17,407 nt of DNA, from contig CAZUZD010000110.1 in assembly GCA_964624465.1 (NCBI GenBank), positions 1-17,407 on the forward strand, given 5' to 3'. Of the stretch, positions 7,305-15,925 are shown one piece after another. The DNA comes from CAZUZD01 sp964624465 (GTDB lineage: Bacteria > Planctomycetota > Planctomycetia > Isosphaerales > Isosphaeraceae). The translations under genes and the position numbers were made by a program. Position 1 is the first letter of the stretch, and the number at the start of each line of letters is the position of its first letter. The notes below the pieces were generated by a model that had not been told where the DNA came from, made no database searches, and saw nothing but the letters and a program-made list of their open reading frames with translations.

Positions 7305-7630
7305 CACACGCGCCGTTCCAGTCGACCAGCCGCTCCCCGGCACAGTCGGTGGCCTTGTCCACCTGCACGCCCTGGCTGGGGGCGGCCCTGTAGCGCTGCT
7401 CGAGCCGGTTGAGCTGGCGGTACCGGTTCGACGAGTTCAGGCTCGGCAGGTTCTCGTCGAGCCCGGCCCGGCCTTCCTGGCCGTTGGTGGTGCCGGGCTG
7501 CCCCTCACTGCCCGGCTTGCCGCCAGTCCGCGCCGGGGCCTGGAGCTGGCCCGGGTCACGCGGGCCGACGAACGTCTTGCCGCGGTAGAACGCATACTGA
7601 TTGGTGCCCTGGCGGGCGACGGATGTCACC
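7305..7630 (-). pseudogene. Unidentified coding fragment (minus strand)
   Basis: The frame shows strongly G/C-biased third positions typical of genes here, so it looks like real coding DNA. It reads VARQGTNQYAFYRGKTFVGP, then a Gly/Gln-rich linker, then LDENLPSLNSSNRYRQLNRL and a Cys-containing segment ending in LVDWNGA. There is no convincing start, and the frame runs into the methylase remnant in a different frame near 7300, so it is a truncated fragment. I do not recognise the family. The low-complexity linker suggests an exported or multidomain planctomycete protein. Confidence 0.35.
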
Positions 7631-7639
7631 TCCCCGCGC

Positions 7640-7966
7640 AACCCCCTCGGCGACAACTACTCCACGGTCCCGAGTGGCCTCAGCGGCCTGGCCTGGAGCG
7701 GCGGGTCGGCGGTGCCGCTGGAGCGGCCGCCTGGCATGCGCTGGGCGTTGCCGCTGGACGTCACCGACGCAGGCGTCCTGGTGGAGTATGTGTCCGACGG
7801 CGAGTCGAGGACCTCCACGCCGGGATTCTGGACGCTCCCGGGCGATTCCACGGCCGGCGATACGATCGCGGTGACTCCGGTCGAAGGTCTGCCCAACGAG
7901 GCGGTCACGCTCACGGCGTCCGTGCGGAGCGCCGCGGGCATGCCCGCGCCCGACCTCCATTACAAC
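7640..7966 (+). pseudogene. Unidentified coding fragment (plus strand)
   Basis: In this frame almost all codons end in G or C until about 7966, where the composition abruptly becomes AT-rich. The translation contains LGDNYSTVPSGLSGLAWSGG, VPLDVTDAGVLVEYVSDGE-like beta-rich text (exactly LPLDVTDAGVLVEYVSDGE) and NEAVTLTASVRSAAGMPAP. It resembles part of an extracellular beta-sandwich protein, but no family was recognised. A nominal ATG at 7601 has no ribosome binding site, and the preserved part seems to begin and end inside a gene. It meets the minus-strand fragment head to head near 7635. Confidence 0.35.
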
Positions 7967-8298
7967 CGTCGCAAAACTGAGAGCAATTGGATAATTTCTT
8001 CTGGTGAGCCTCCTGAGCGTCATGACTTCCCATCCAAGACCTTTGCCTGCGATTCAGGATCCGGTTGATCCGGCCAGCGTCCGCCAGACGCCGGGTCCAT
8101 CCGCAGCGCTGCGGCGGGCCCGGGGTGGTGGCGACGGCGTCTCGATCGCTCCGGTGTCCGGATCCTCGCCCGGTGGTCAGACCCACCACCGGGCCCCTGT
8201 CCGCCCGAGCGCGGTCGAAGTGGATCGCGGTGACGCGCCATTGCGGGCTGTCCCCGACCCGGTCGGGCAGCCGGCCCCCCCCCAGAGAAAGCACCCCG
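7967..8298. other. Leader region of the giant surface-protein gene
   Basis: No gene is supported here. The stretch 7970-8040 is AT-rich for this genome and contains GATAAT (7992-7997), which matches 5 of 6 bases of a -10 hexamer but lacks a proper -35. Further on are a strong hairpin (8168-8194), a run of nine C residues (8275-8283) and the purine-rich AGAGAAAG (8284-8291), 7 nt before the ATG. The frame is open upstream to 8065 but has no codon character of its own. Confidence 0.45.
8168..8194 (+). promoter_or_regulatory. 10-bp stem-loop in the leader of the giant gene
   Basis: GCCCGGTGGT pairs perfectly with ACCACCGGGC around the loop CAGACCC, about 105 nt before the start codon. The stem is GC-rich and there is no following T tract. 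It may be an mRNA leader structure, an attenuator or a protein-binding palindrome; the sequence does not distinguish these. Confidence 0.35.
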
Positions 8299-11200
8299 AT
8301 GTCCCGACGACCCGCGTCCCGCTCGCGTCGGCGCCTCCAGCCCGGACGCCACGCCTTCGGGCTCTCCCACGGCCATGGACCGGCCTTCGAGCGACTCGAA
8401 GCCCGCATGCTGCTGGCGCAGGTCGCGCTCGGGGCGCTGGCGTTCGACGCGCCGAGCTTCGTGCCGGACTCCACCGGCTACAAGGTGACCGGCGGCAAGG
8501 TCGAGCTCGGCTTCAGGCCCGTGAGCGGCACCGACGCGTTCCGCCCGCTGATCGAGTTCGACCTCGACGCCCTCACCCCCGGCGCCGGCCGGATCCAGAT
8601 CGACACCGCCAGCGCCTCCCCGACCTTCGAGGTGAGCAACGCGACCCTCACGGTCGTCTCCGCCCCCCGCTTCCGCACGACGATCTGGCAGACCACCGAC
8701 TCCTTCTCGTTCAACGTGCGCGAGCTGCTCAACAGCTCGGGCCAGGACCTGTCGAAGGGGGGCACGCCGGAGGCCTTCGAGAAGTTCAGCGCCAAGCTCA
8801 CGGTGGCGGCGCTGCTGCTGGTCAACGACGACCAGACCTCCACGCAGGACTCGTATGTGAAGCTCCAGGGCGAGCTGGCCGCCGACGCCCTGCCGGCCGT
8901 GAAGGTGCGGGTGGACGGCGCCAACTACGTCGTCGCGACGTCGAACGGCTACAGCCTCACGGGCGCCGGGATGACCCTCGCGGTGCCCAGCTTCAAGCTC
9001 GGGGGCATGACCGTCAGCGACCTGGGCCTGACGGTCGACTACTCCGACGCCTCGAACGTCGACAATTACACGATCAGCGGCGGTGTCAGCCTCGCGAGCG
9101 ACGACCAGAAGTTCCAGACGCAGGCGAGCGACGCCGCGCAGGCCGGCGGGGCCCGCCTCACGATCCAGATCGCCGGCGGCGCACTGACGACGGTCGGGGG
9201 CGAGCTGACCGCCCGCTTCCAGGTGGACAAGATCGAGTGCAAGGTGACGCAGATGTCGTTCTCCAACGACTTCGCCACCGACTCGTTCGAGTTCAAGGGC
9301 ACGTTCATCCTGATCGTGACGCCCGACCCGGCCGACCCGAACCTGACCGACTCGATCGAGGCGTACCTGGGTTACCCCAACGACGTGGGCCAGCCGGGCC
9401 TGGTGGTCAAGGGCGGCCAGGTGCAGTCGTTCGACGGCTACGTGAAGGGCTCGTTCACCCTGCTGGGCGCGACCCTGGCGGTCACCGACCCGCTCACGTT
9501 CACCTACGACCGCGCCGCCGGCCTGCTCGCGGTGTCGGGCGGCGTCACGTTCGAGGCGGGCTCGACGAACCAGGTGGCGATCACCGCCGACCTGCCGCTG
9601 GACGGGGCGAATTCGGGGCTGGTCATCCGGGATGGCAAGCTCACGCGGCTCGACCTGAAGGTGACGGCCGGCTTCACGGTGGGCGGCCTGAACGTCGGCA
9701 AGGGGAGCCAGGACGACCTCGAGGTGAGCTGGTCGGAGAACAGCCTGGGGCAGAGCGTCTACACGATCAGCGGCCAGGCCGCGCTGCAGAACGTGTTCCA
9801 CGCCTCCGTGGACCTCGGCAGCTCGCCGGAGGTGCCGGGGATCGAGATCATCGACGGCGAGGTGCAGTTCGACAACCTCCGGTTCCAGCTCGGCAGCGTG
9901 CCGCTCGGGGCCTTCGAGGTCCAGGACCTGCTCGTCGCCTACGCCCGGGACACCTCGACGGGGGTCTGGTCGCTCGACGCGTCGCTCGCGCTGGCGTTCC
10001 CGGGGGGCTGGAGCCTGAGCGGGTCGCTCGCGTTCCTCGACGGCGCCCTCGACGCGATCTCGATCGCCTACGCGGCGCGGGGGAGCGACCCGGGCGTGGA
10101 GCTGGGCGACACCGGGATGTTCCTGACGTTCGCGCAGATCGCCGTGACCAACCTCGAGACGCCGGGGCTGCCGGTGACCGTGAGCGGCACCGTGGCCGCG
10201 ACGTTCGGCCCCCAGGAGACGACCCTGGCCGACCCACGCCACCCGGGTGCGACGCCGAAGCAGGGAAGCATCATCGCCGCGCAGGGGTCGTTCCTGGCCA
10301 ACGACCAGGAGCTGTCGATCAGCGGCAGCGTGTACGTGGGCGCCGTGGTCACGTCGCGCGACCAGCCGACGCAGCGGCCGACCTACGAGGGCTTGCTCGG
10401 CCAGGGCACCGGCACGGTCAACCTCGACTGGGCGGCGCGCGTCTACTCGGCCACCCTGTCGACCAACCTGCTCGACGGGACCTTCCGGACCCAGACGGAC
10501 TTCACCTTCAGTGGCGGCGCCGGCGACTACACGCTGTTCATCGGCGCGCAGGCCCAGGTCGCCGTGCCTTCGTTCATCCCGGTGATCGGCGGGGTGACGC
10601 TCGCCAACGCCGACTTCATCCTCGACTACGAGGACAACGAAGGAACGGTCGACGGCTTCATCGCCGGCTGGGCGGGCGTGGCCGGCGTCGACGTGGGCGT
10701 CAAGTACGACATCACCACCGGCGACTGGTCGCTCTTCGGCAACCAGGAGGCCAACGCGCTGCACGACTGCCTGACCGACCCGGCCTCGTGCCTCCGCGGT
10801 AACGGGCCGTATGAGTATCACAACTCGTTCACCGTCCCCGCCGGCACGACCAGGGCGGTACTCTCCGTCCAGTGGCCCGAGACCACCGGGACCCAGCAAC
10901 TCGCGGTGGTGCTGCCAGGCGGCACCGTCGTGCCGCAGAGCAGCTTCCAGGACTACAACATCACCAGGGCGACGTACCCCAACGCGCCGCGGACGCTCTC
11001 GGTGACGCTCGTCGGCGACCCCGACAACCCGTACGACCCGCTCGCCGCCGGGAACTACGAGCTCCAGCTCATCAGCACGGCGGCGTTCAACGGGCCGCCG
11101 ATGTTCACGTCGGGCTACTCGTTCCCCGCGCCCACGGCCGCCGTGACCGACATGTTCAACGACCAGGCCGACGGCAACCTGGTGCATGTGACCGTCGCCG

Positions 11201-14200
11201 GCGACGTCGACCCGGAGTACGCCAGCTCGCTCGCGGGCAACCTGCGGTTGTTCATCGACACGGACAGCACCGGCTCCGACGGCACGGCGCTGCCGGTGCG
11301 CAACGTCGCCCTGTCGGTCACGCCGCGCCCGGCCGGCTCGTCGGGCCTCAAGCAGCAGTATTCGCTCACCGGCGAGATCGACCTCTCCGGCCTGTTCTTC
11401 CGGCCGTACTACGTCTACGCCCAGGTGAGCGACGGCGTCAACGCACCGGTCCAGTCGTTGCACTCGGCGACGACCGTCACCACGTCGGCGCCCATCAGCG
11501 GCCAGATCGTCAACGCGGTGCCGGGCTACGCCGGCAGGACCGTGGGCGGCATCACGGTCTTCATCGACGTGGAGGGCAACGGGCGGTTCGACCCGGGAGC
11601 CGACCCTTACGGGATCTCCGACGGCGAGGGCGGCTACACCATCGTCGACGCCCAGAACCGGCTCGTGGCCGGCACGACCTACGGCATCCGGCTGGTGCTG
11701 CCCCCGGGGACCACGATCGCCCCCAGCTCCCAGACCCAGCCAACCACGAGTTTCACGTACCAGCCGAACCAGAGGTACGGGTTCCCCTATGCCCTCGACC
11801 TCGCCGCCGGCGTGAGCGGCGTGGTGTTCAACGACATCCAGAAGGATGGCACGTACGACAACCCGCCCGACACGACCGTGGCCGGCATCCAGGTCTATGT
11901 CGACCTGAACCACAGCGGCAAGTTCGAGCCGTCCGAACCCACCACGATCACCACCACCGGGGGTCATTACTACCTGTACGGGCTCGCCCCGAACACGCCG
12001 TATACCCTCCGCGTGAACCTGCCCCCCACGTACTACCAGACCTCGCCGCTGGCGATCGCGGGGGTCGTGCTGAACGGCCCCTACCAGCAGCTCACCGGCC
12101 TGAACTTCGGCGTCCTGCCTTACGAGCCGATCTCGGGCACGGTCCGGGGCTACCCGCTCGACCAGAGCGGCGTCCTGAGCACGGTCGCGGAGGACCTGTC
12201 GGGCTGGCAAGTGCAGCTCTCGCAGGGGGGCCAGGTGCTGGAGACGACCACGACCAACAGCACCGGCTCGTACCAGTTCCTGGTGAAGGACGGGACGTAC
12301 ACCGTCAGCCAGGTGGTCCAGCCCGGCTGGCGCGAGCTGACGCCGTTCACGCCGAAACTGAACATCAACGAGGCCGCGACCACGCTGTCGCCGCCGCAGA
12401 ACCCGAGCGGCTCGAACTTCCGCCCCATCATGGTGGCCCCGGCCGACTTCGACGGCGACGGCAATCAGGACCTCGTGGCGGTCAGCGCCCACGTCGATTC
12501 CGGCCAGGTGTATGTCTTCTGGGGCAACGGCGACGGCACCTTCTCGGGTCCCACCGACCTCGGCAGCAGCAACGGGATGAACGTGTTCGTGGGCGACACC
12601 ACCGGCAGCGGGCGGCCCGACGTCCTGCTCTGGAACGACCCGAATGACCGGGGCCAGGTCCTGCGCTTCCAGAACCTCGGCAACCGCAACTTCGGCGGCC
12701 TGACCGAGCTCTTCAGCGTGTACCAGCAGTTCGGATTCCAGATCAACGACTTCCAGGCCGACCCCGTCGACGCGACGGCCGGCGACCTGAATGGCGACGG
12801 CATCGCCGACGTCGTCCAGGTCTGGAACTACAGCGGCTCCAACTCCGGCCACGGCTACTCGGTCTGGTTCGGCGGGCCCACGGGCGGGAACTACTACCAG
12901 TTCGTCGACAGCGTCTCGAACCCCTCCGAACAGGGCGGGCAGTCGGCCGGCTTCCCGAACCAGGGGATGGTGAAGATCGTCGACCTGACCAACGACGGCA
13001 CCAACGACCTGGTCTTCGCCGGGACGGCGAACAACATCCCGAGGACGAACATCGCCATCGGCCTGAACGACGCGAACGGCGATGGCCGATCGTTCACCTG
13101 GCAGACCCAATCGTTCCCGACGGCCAGCAACCTCGATTTCGGCGACATCGACTCCGACGGCCTGCCCGACATGATCTACCTCGAGGTCACCTCGACCAAC
13201 CAGGCCACGGTGGTCTACCTCCACAACAACGGCGACGGCACGTTCGACACCACGAACCCGCCGTCGGGCAGCGTCGTGCTCCCCTACGGCCCGAACCAGA
13301 ACCTCAACACCAGGCTGGTCGACCTCAACGGCGACCTCCGGCCCGAGATCCTCGCGTTCGGCCAGCAGAACAACGACAACAGCAGCAACTGGCTCGCCGT
13401 CTGGACGAACCACAGACAGGCCCCGTCGTACCTCACCTCCCCCGATGCGGTCTTCGGATACGCCGTGAACTTCAACGGCACGCTCGCGACCTCGGCCACC
13501 GCCGACCTGAACGGCGACGGCCTGGCCGACCTGCTGGTCGCCGACGACCAGAACAACGCGATCTACATCTACATGAACAACTCGTCGGTGAACCAGGGCG
13601 TGTACACGGTGGCCGTGGCGCCGGGAGAGCCGCCGACGACCGCCAGCAACTTCACCAACGGCCAGCTCGGCCAGCTCAACGGGACGGCCTACGAGGACGT
13701 CAACCGCAACGGCCGGCGCGACGCGGCCGATATCCCTCTCGGCGACGTCCTGGTCTACGTGGACCGCAACCACAACGGCACCTTCGACCGCGGCATCGAC
13801 CCGGTCGCCGCCACCGGCCCGGATGGCGCCTACGCCTTCAACGGCCTGCCCACCGGCGGCTACGCGGTGCGGTTGCAGACGCCCTCGCAGTTCCTGCCGC
13901 CTGCGGCGGGCGGCGCCATCGCCGCAACCGTCTGGCCCGGCCAGGCGGCCGGCGGCGCGGACTTCCCGCTGCGTCGCCGCTGGCTCGCGCCGGCGGCCGA
14001 CGTGCTGGCGCTGCGCGGGACGGCCGTCACGGCCCTGCTGGCCCAGACCGGCGCGGCCTCCGACCCGGACCTCCGGTTCAGTCTCGCCCCCGACGCCCCC
14101 GCGGGCGCGTCCATCGACCCGCGCACTGGCCGGTTCGCCTGGAACGCCCCGGCGACGCCCGGCCGGACGGTCATCACCGTCCGGCTGCAGGACCCGTACA

Positions 14201-15540
14201 ACCCGGTGATGAGCGAGTCGGTGCGCTTCGCCGTGGTCGTCCCCGGGCCGCAGGCCCGGCCCACGACCGACGTGCCGGTGGGCCCGAGCTTCGTCGTGAG
14301 CGCCCCCGACGCCACCACCGCGACCGACCCGAGGCTGGCCCGTGACCGCGCCGGCAACACGGTGGTCGTCTGGGCCGGCACGGGCGCGTCCGGCGGCGGG
14401 GTCTACGCCCGCCGATACGGCGCGGAGGGTATCCCCCGTGACGCCGGCACACGCGTCGACACGTCGGCCGCCGGCGACGCGACCGCCCCGGCCGTGGCCG
14501 TCGCCGCCCGCGGCTCTTACGTCGTCGCCTGGACGGCCGGTGTCCCGGGCCTGGGCGTCCTCGGCGTCTACGCCCGGCGCTTCAACGTGGCCGGCATCGC
14601 GCTGGGCGAGGCGTTCCTCGTCTCCGCCCCACCCGCCGGCAGCGCATTCAGCCCGGCCGTGGCGGCCGACGCCCGCGGCAATTTCGTGATCGCCTGGACG
14701 GCCGGCGGGGGCGACGGTCAAGGCTGGCACGTCTACGCCCTGCGTTATGACTCCGCCGGCCGCGCCCGCGGTGCGGTCACGCGCCTCAGCTCGACCGCCG
14801 GAGGCGATCAGTTCGCCCCAACCGCGGCCGCGGACGCGCGCGGCAACTTCACCGTCGCCTGGGCCGCCAACGGCCAGCCGAAGGCTGGCCTGATTCTCCA
14901 GGCCCGCGCCTGGGGCGCCCTGGCCGGCCGGTGGGGTGGTGTGTTCCGCGTGGATTCGGGCGGCAGCGGGAGTCAGTCGGTGCCAGCGGCGGCGATGAAC
15001 GCCCGGGGCGATCTCGTCATCGCGTGGACGACGACCACCGCCGATCCTCGCGCGACCCTGATCTCCGCGCAGCGATTCAGCGCGGCCGGCGTCTCCCGTG
15101 GCGGCCCGATCGCGGTGGGGATGGTCGCGTCCGAGACTCCGCAGCATGCCGCGGTGGCCGTGGACGCTCGGGGGGGCTTCGTGGTTGCGTGGCAGACCCC
15201 CGGCTCATCCGCGACCGCGCCGGGCCTCTCCGCCCGCCGGTATGGCCCCGCGGGCCGTCCGCGTGGCGCCGCGTTCCGCGTCGGGCCGGACTCGCCGGTC
15301 ACCCCCGTCTCGGCCACCCTGGGGCTCGACGCACGCAACCGGCTTTTCGTCGCCTGGCAGGGCGCCGACACGCCCGAGGGAGTACCGCGCATCGTCGCGC
15401 AGCGCTACCGTCCGTCTCATGGCGGCGCCTGGCCCCACGGCCCCAGCTGGTTCCGCCCGGCCACGCCCGCGCCCAGCTCCACGGATCGCGGCTCCATCCC
15501 CGCAGCGGCGGACATCGGGGACGCCCACCGACGATCCTAG
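8299..15540 (+). CDS. Giant LEPR-XLL-type surface protein with Cna-B-like, FG-GAP and beta-propeller repeats
   Basis: A predicted exported protein of 2413 residues. The ATG at 8299 follows AGAGAAAG and gives an Arg-rich start, then FERLEARMLL at about 29-38, the planctomycete LEPR-XLL type leader. Residues ~40-830 are beta-rich, with loosely repeating segments such as LVIRDGKLTRLDLKVTAGF. Residues ~837-930 resemble a PPC-type beta-sandwich. SdrD/Cna-B-like domains lie at ~1064-1350 and again at ~1793-1889 (VNRNGRRDAADIPLGDVLVY). FG-GAP/VCBS repeats (DFDGDGNQDLV, DLNGDGIADVV, DIDSDGLPDMI, DLNGDGLADLL) lie at ~1377-1760, and a cadherin/Ig-like domain at ~1914-1983. Seven ~52-residue repeats with a DARGNFVIAW core fill ~2010-2373. 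The end is a short Pro/Ser-rich tail with no LPXTG, PEP-CTERM or dockerin. Only three cysteines were seen. Likely role: cell-surface or secreted adhesion/scaffold protein; the binding partner is unknown. Confidence 0.9.
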   Translation: MSRRPASRSRRRLQPGRHAFGLSHGHGPAFERLEARMLLAQVALGALAFDAPSFVPDSTGYKVTGGKVELGFRPVSGTDAFRPLIEFDLDALTPGAGRIQIDTASASPTFEVSNATLTVVSAPRFRTTIWQTTDSFSFNVRELLNSSGQDLSKGGTPEAFEKFSAKLTVAALLLVNDDQTSTQDSYVKLQGELAADALPAVKVRVDGANYVVATSNGYSLTGAGMTLAVPSFKLGGMTVSDLGLTVDYSDASNVDNYTISGGVSLASDDQKFQTQASDAAQAGGARLTIQIAGGALTTVGGELTARFQVDKIECKVTQMSFSNDFATDSFEFKGTFILIVTPDPADPNLTDSIEAYLGYPNDVGQPGLVVKGGQVQSFDGYVKGSFTLLGATLAVTDPLTFTYDRAAGLLAVSGGVTFEAGSTNQVAITADLPLDGANSGLVIRDGKLTRLDLKVTAGFTVGGLNVGKGSQDDLEVSWSENSLGQSVYTISGQAALQNVFHASVDLGSSPEVPGIEIIDGEVQFDNLRFQLGSVPLGAFEVQDLLVAYARDTSTGVWSLDASLALAFPGGWSLSGSLAFLDGALDAISIAYAARGSDPGVELGDTGMFLTFAQIAVTNLETPGLPVTVSGTVAATFGPQETTLADPRHPGATPKQGSIIAAQGSFLANDQELSISGSVYVGAVVTSRDQPTQRPTYEGLLGQGTGTVNLDWAARVYSATLSTNLLDGTFRTQTDFTFSGGAGDYTLFIGAQAQVAVPSFIPVIGGVTLANADFILDYEDNEGTVDGFIAGWAGVAGVDVGVKYDITTGDWSLFGNQEANALHDCLTDPASCLRGNGPYEYHNSFTVPAGTTRAVLSVQWPETTGTQQLAVVLPGGTVVPQSSFQDYNITRATYPNAPRTLSVTLVGDPDNPYDPLAAGNYELQLISTAAFNGPPMFTSGYSFPAPTAAVTDMFNDQADGNLVHVTVAGDVDPEYASSLAGNLRLFIDTDSTGSDGTALPVRNVALSVTPRPAGSSGLKQQYSLTGEIDLSGLFFRPYYVYAQVSDGVNAPVQSLHSATTVTTSAPISGQIVNAVPGYAGRTVGGITVFIDVEGNGRFDPGADPYGISDGEGGYTIVDAQNRLVAGTTYGIRLVLPPGTTIAPSSQTQPTTSFTYQPNQRYGFPYALDLAAGVSGVVFNDIQKDGTYDNPPDTTVAGIQVYVDLNHSGKFEPSEPTTITTTGGHYYLYGLAPNTPYTLRVNLPPTYYQTSPLAIAGVVLNGPYQQLTGLNFGVLPYEPISGTVRGYPLDQSGVLSTVAEDLSGWQVQLSQGGQVLETTTTNSTGSYQFLVKDGTYTVSQVVQPGWRELTPFTPKLNINEAATTLSPPQNPSGSNFRPIMVAPADFDGDGNQDLVAVSAHVDSGQVYVFWGNGDGTFSGPTDLGSSNGMNVFVGDTTGSGRPDVLLWNDPNDRGQVLRFQNLGNRNFGGLTELFSVYQQFGFQINDFQADPVDATAGDLNGDGIADVVQVWNYSGSNSGHGYSVWFGGPTGGNYYQFVDSVSNPSEQGGQSAGFPNQGMVKIVDLTNDGTNDLVFAGTANNIPRTNIAIGLNDANGDGRSFTWQTQSFPTASNLDFGDIDSDGLPDMIYLEVTSTNQATVVYLHNNGDGTFDTTNPPSGSVVLPYGPNQNLNTRLVDLNGDLRPEILAFGQQNNDNSSNWLAVWTNHRQAPSYLTSPDAVFGYAVNFNGTLATSATADLNGDGLADLLVADDQNNAIYIYMNNSSVNQGVYTVAVAPGEPPTTASNFTNGQLGQLNGTAYEDVNRNGRRDAADIPLGDVLVYVDRNHNGTFDRGIDPVAATGPDGAYAFNGLPTGGYAVRLQTPSQFLPPAAGGAIAATVWPGQAAGGADFPLRRRWLAPAADVLALRGTAVTALLAQTGAASDPDLRFSLAPDAPAGASIDPRTGRFAWNAPATPGRTVITVRLQDPYNPVMSESVRFAVVVPGPQARPTTDVPVGPSFVVSAPDATTATDPRLARDRAGNTVVVWAGTGASGGGVYARRYGAEGIPRDAGTRVDTSAAGDATAPAVAVAARGSYVVAWTAGVPGLGVLGVYARRFNVAGIALGEAFLVSAPPAGSAFSPAVAADARGNFVIAWTAGGGDGQGWHVYALRYDSAGRARGAVTRLSSTAGGDQFAPTAAADARGNFTVAWAANGQPKAGLILQARAWGALAGRWGGVFRVDSGGSGSQSVPAAAMNARGDLVIAWTTTTADPRATLISAQRFSAAGVSRGGPIAVGMVASETPQHAAVAVDARGGFVVAWQTPGSSATAPGLSARRYGPAGRPRGAAFRVGPDSPVTPVSATLGLDARNRLFVAWQGADTPEGVPRIVAQRYRPSHGGAWPHGPSWFRPATPAPSSTDRGSIPAAADIGDAHRRS
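12427..13585 (+). repeat. FG-GAP/VCBS calcium-type repeats within the giant protein
   Basis: About six repeats are anchored by DxDGDGxxDL or related loops: DFDGDGNQDL, DLNGDGIADV, DLTNDGTNDL, DIDSDGLPDM, DLNGDLRPEI and DLNGDGLADL. Two also carry the GNGDGTF or NNGDGTFD signature. Such loops bind Ca2+ in integrin-like FG-GAP propellers. The fifth repeat has Arg in place of the usual Gly/Ala and Glu for the last Asp, so its site may be weak. Confidence 0.75.
14326..15415 (+). repeat. Seven tandem ~52-residue repeats (putative beta-propeller) at the C-terminus of the giant protein
   Basis: Each repeat follows the plan P-x-V/A-A-x-D-A-R-G-x-F-V-V-A-W, a variable loop, then Y/S-A-R/Q-R-Y/F and a segment ending in V near the next repeat. 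Core forms are RDRAGNTVVVW, VAARGSYVVAW, ADARGNFVIAW, ADARGNFTVAW, MNARGDLVIAW, VDARGGFVVAW and LDARNRLFVAW. Seven equal blades spanning ~363 residues fit a closed seven-bladed propeller. This is inferred from repeat count and length. Confidence 0.65.
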
Positions 15541-15560
15541 AACGCACCGACGTGCGCGAC

Positions 15561-15586
15561 GGGCCGGGCCTGCCGTCAACCGGCCC
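15561..15586 (+). terminator. Hairpin after the giant gene stop codon
   Basis: GGGCCGG (15561-15567) pairs with CCGGCCC (15580-15586) around a 12-nt loop, 20 bp after the TAG stop of the giant gene. There is no T tract, so it is at most a candidate terminator or transcript-end structure. Confidence 0.3.
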
Positions 15587-15679
15587 CACGACCTGCCTGC
15601 ACTCGCGGAAGGTGAGCTCCAGGCTGAACCGGTGGACGGCGGCCGTCAGAATGTCGGTGCACACGGTTGCCAGGCCGGT
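15584..15679 (-). pseudogene. Short relic resembling the YREK region of an IS4-type transposase
   Basis: A minus-strand frame bounded upstream by a stop at 15680-15682 reads ATVCTDILTAAVHRFSLEL followed by TFRECRQVVG. This fits the pattern around the catalytic Glu of IS4-type DDE transposases (an R, three residues, E, six residues, K/R; here R-FSL-E-LTFREC-R), in which DIL...RFxxExTF...VxG is typical. Only about 30 residues are preserved, with no DDE catalytic Asp and no terminal inverted repeats. The assignment is by recollection of the family pattern, so confidence is modest. Confidence 0.35.
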
Positions 15680-15925
15680 TCAGAGGTTCAGACGCCCCGC
15701 GGATCCCGGCCGCCGGCTCACCTCGGACCGGATGGTCCGCACCTGTACGACCCAGCCGTCGAGGACGGTGTTCATCGGGAGCATCTCCAGTCCCGGCTCC
15801 TCCCGCCGGCCATTGGCCCGCCCGGACCCACCCGGTCGGATCGGGACGGCCGGCGGGGGGGCCACGCGATGGCAACGCCAATGCCCCGATCGTAATCTCG
15901 AAACGCCTCACCCAGCAGTTCCGAA

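Larger units (their letters stand above)
15541..15925. other. Intergenic region downstream of the giant gene
   Basis: No intact gene is present. It contains a 7-bp hairpin (GGGCCGG/CCGGCCC, 15561-15586), a short transposase-like relic on the minus strand (15584-15679) and about 240 bp (15680-15925) in which nothing was recognised. Frames here are short and lack the G/C third-position bias. Confidence 0.5.

Noticed and set aside
6900..7412. A 170-codon Gly/Val-rich plus-strand frame and similar frames at 15935-17203
   Set aside because: They are complements of the methylase remnants and the DUF4268 gene, with no features of their own.
8065..8298. Longer start of the giant protein at 8065
   Set aside because: The extra 78 residues have no codon bias, and the LEPR-XLL leader begins normally at the ATG at 8299.
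8020..15147. A 2375-codon open frame on the minus strand opposite the giant gene
   Set aside because: It is an antisense shadow created by GC-rich codon bias. The translation is Arg/Val/Gly-rich low-complexity text, while the plus frame shows clear domains.
14326..15415. CRISPR-like regular repetition
   Set aside because: The repetition is at the protein level, inside a long coding frame, with divergent nucleotides and no constant spacer-repeat pattern.
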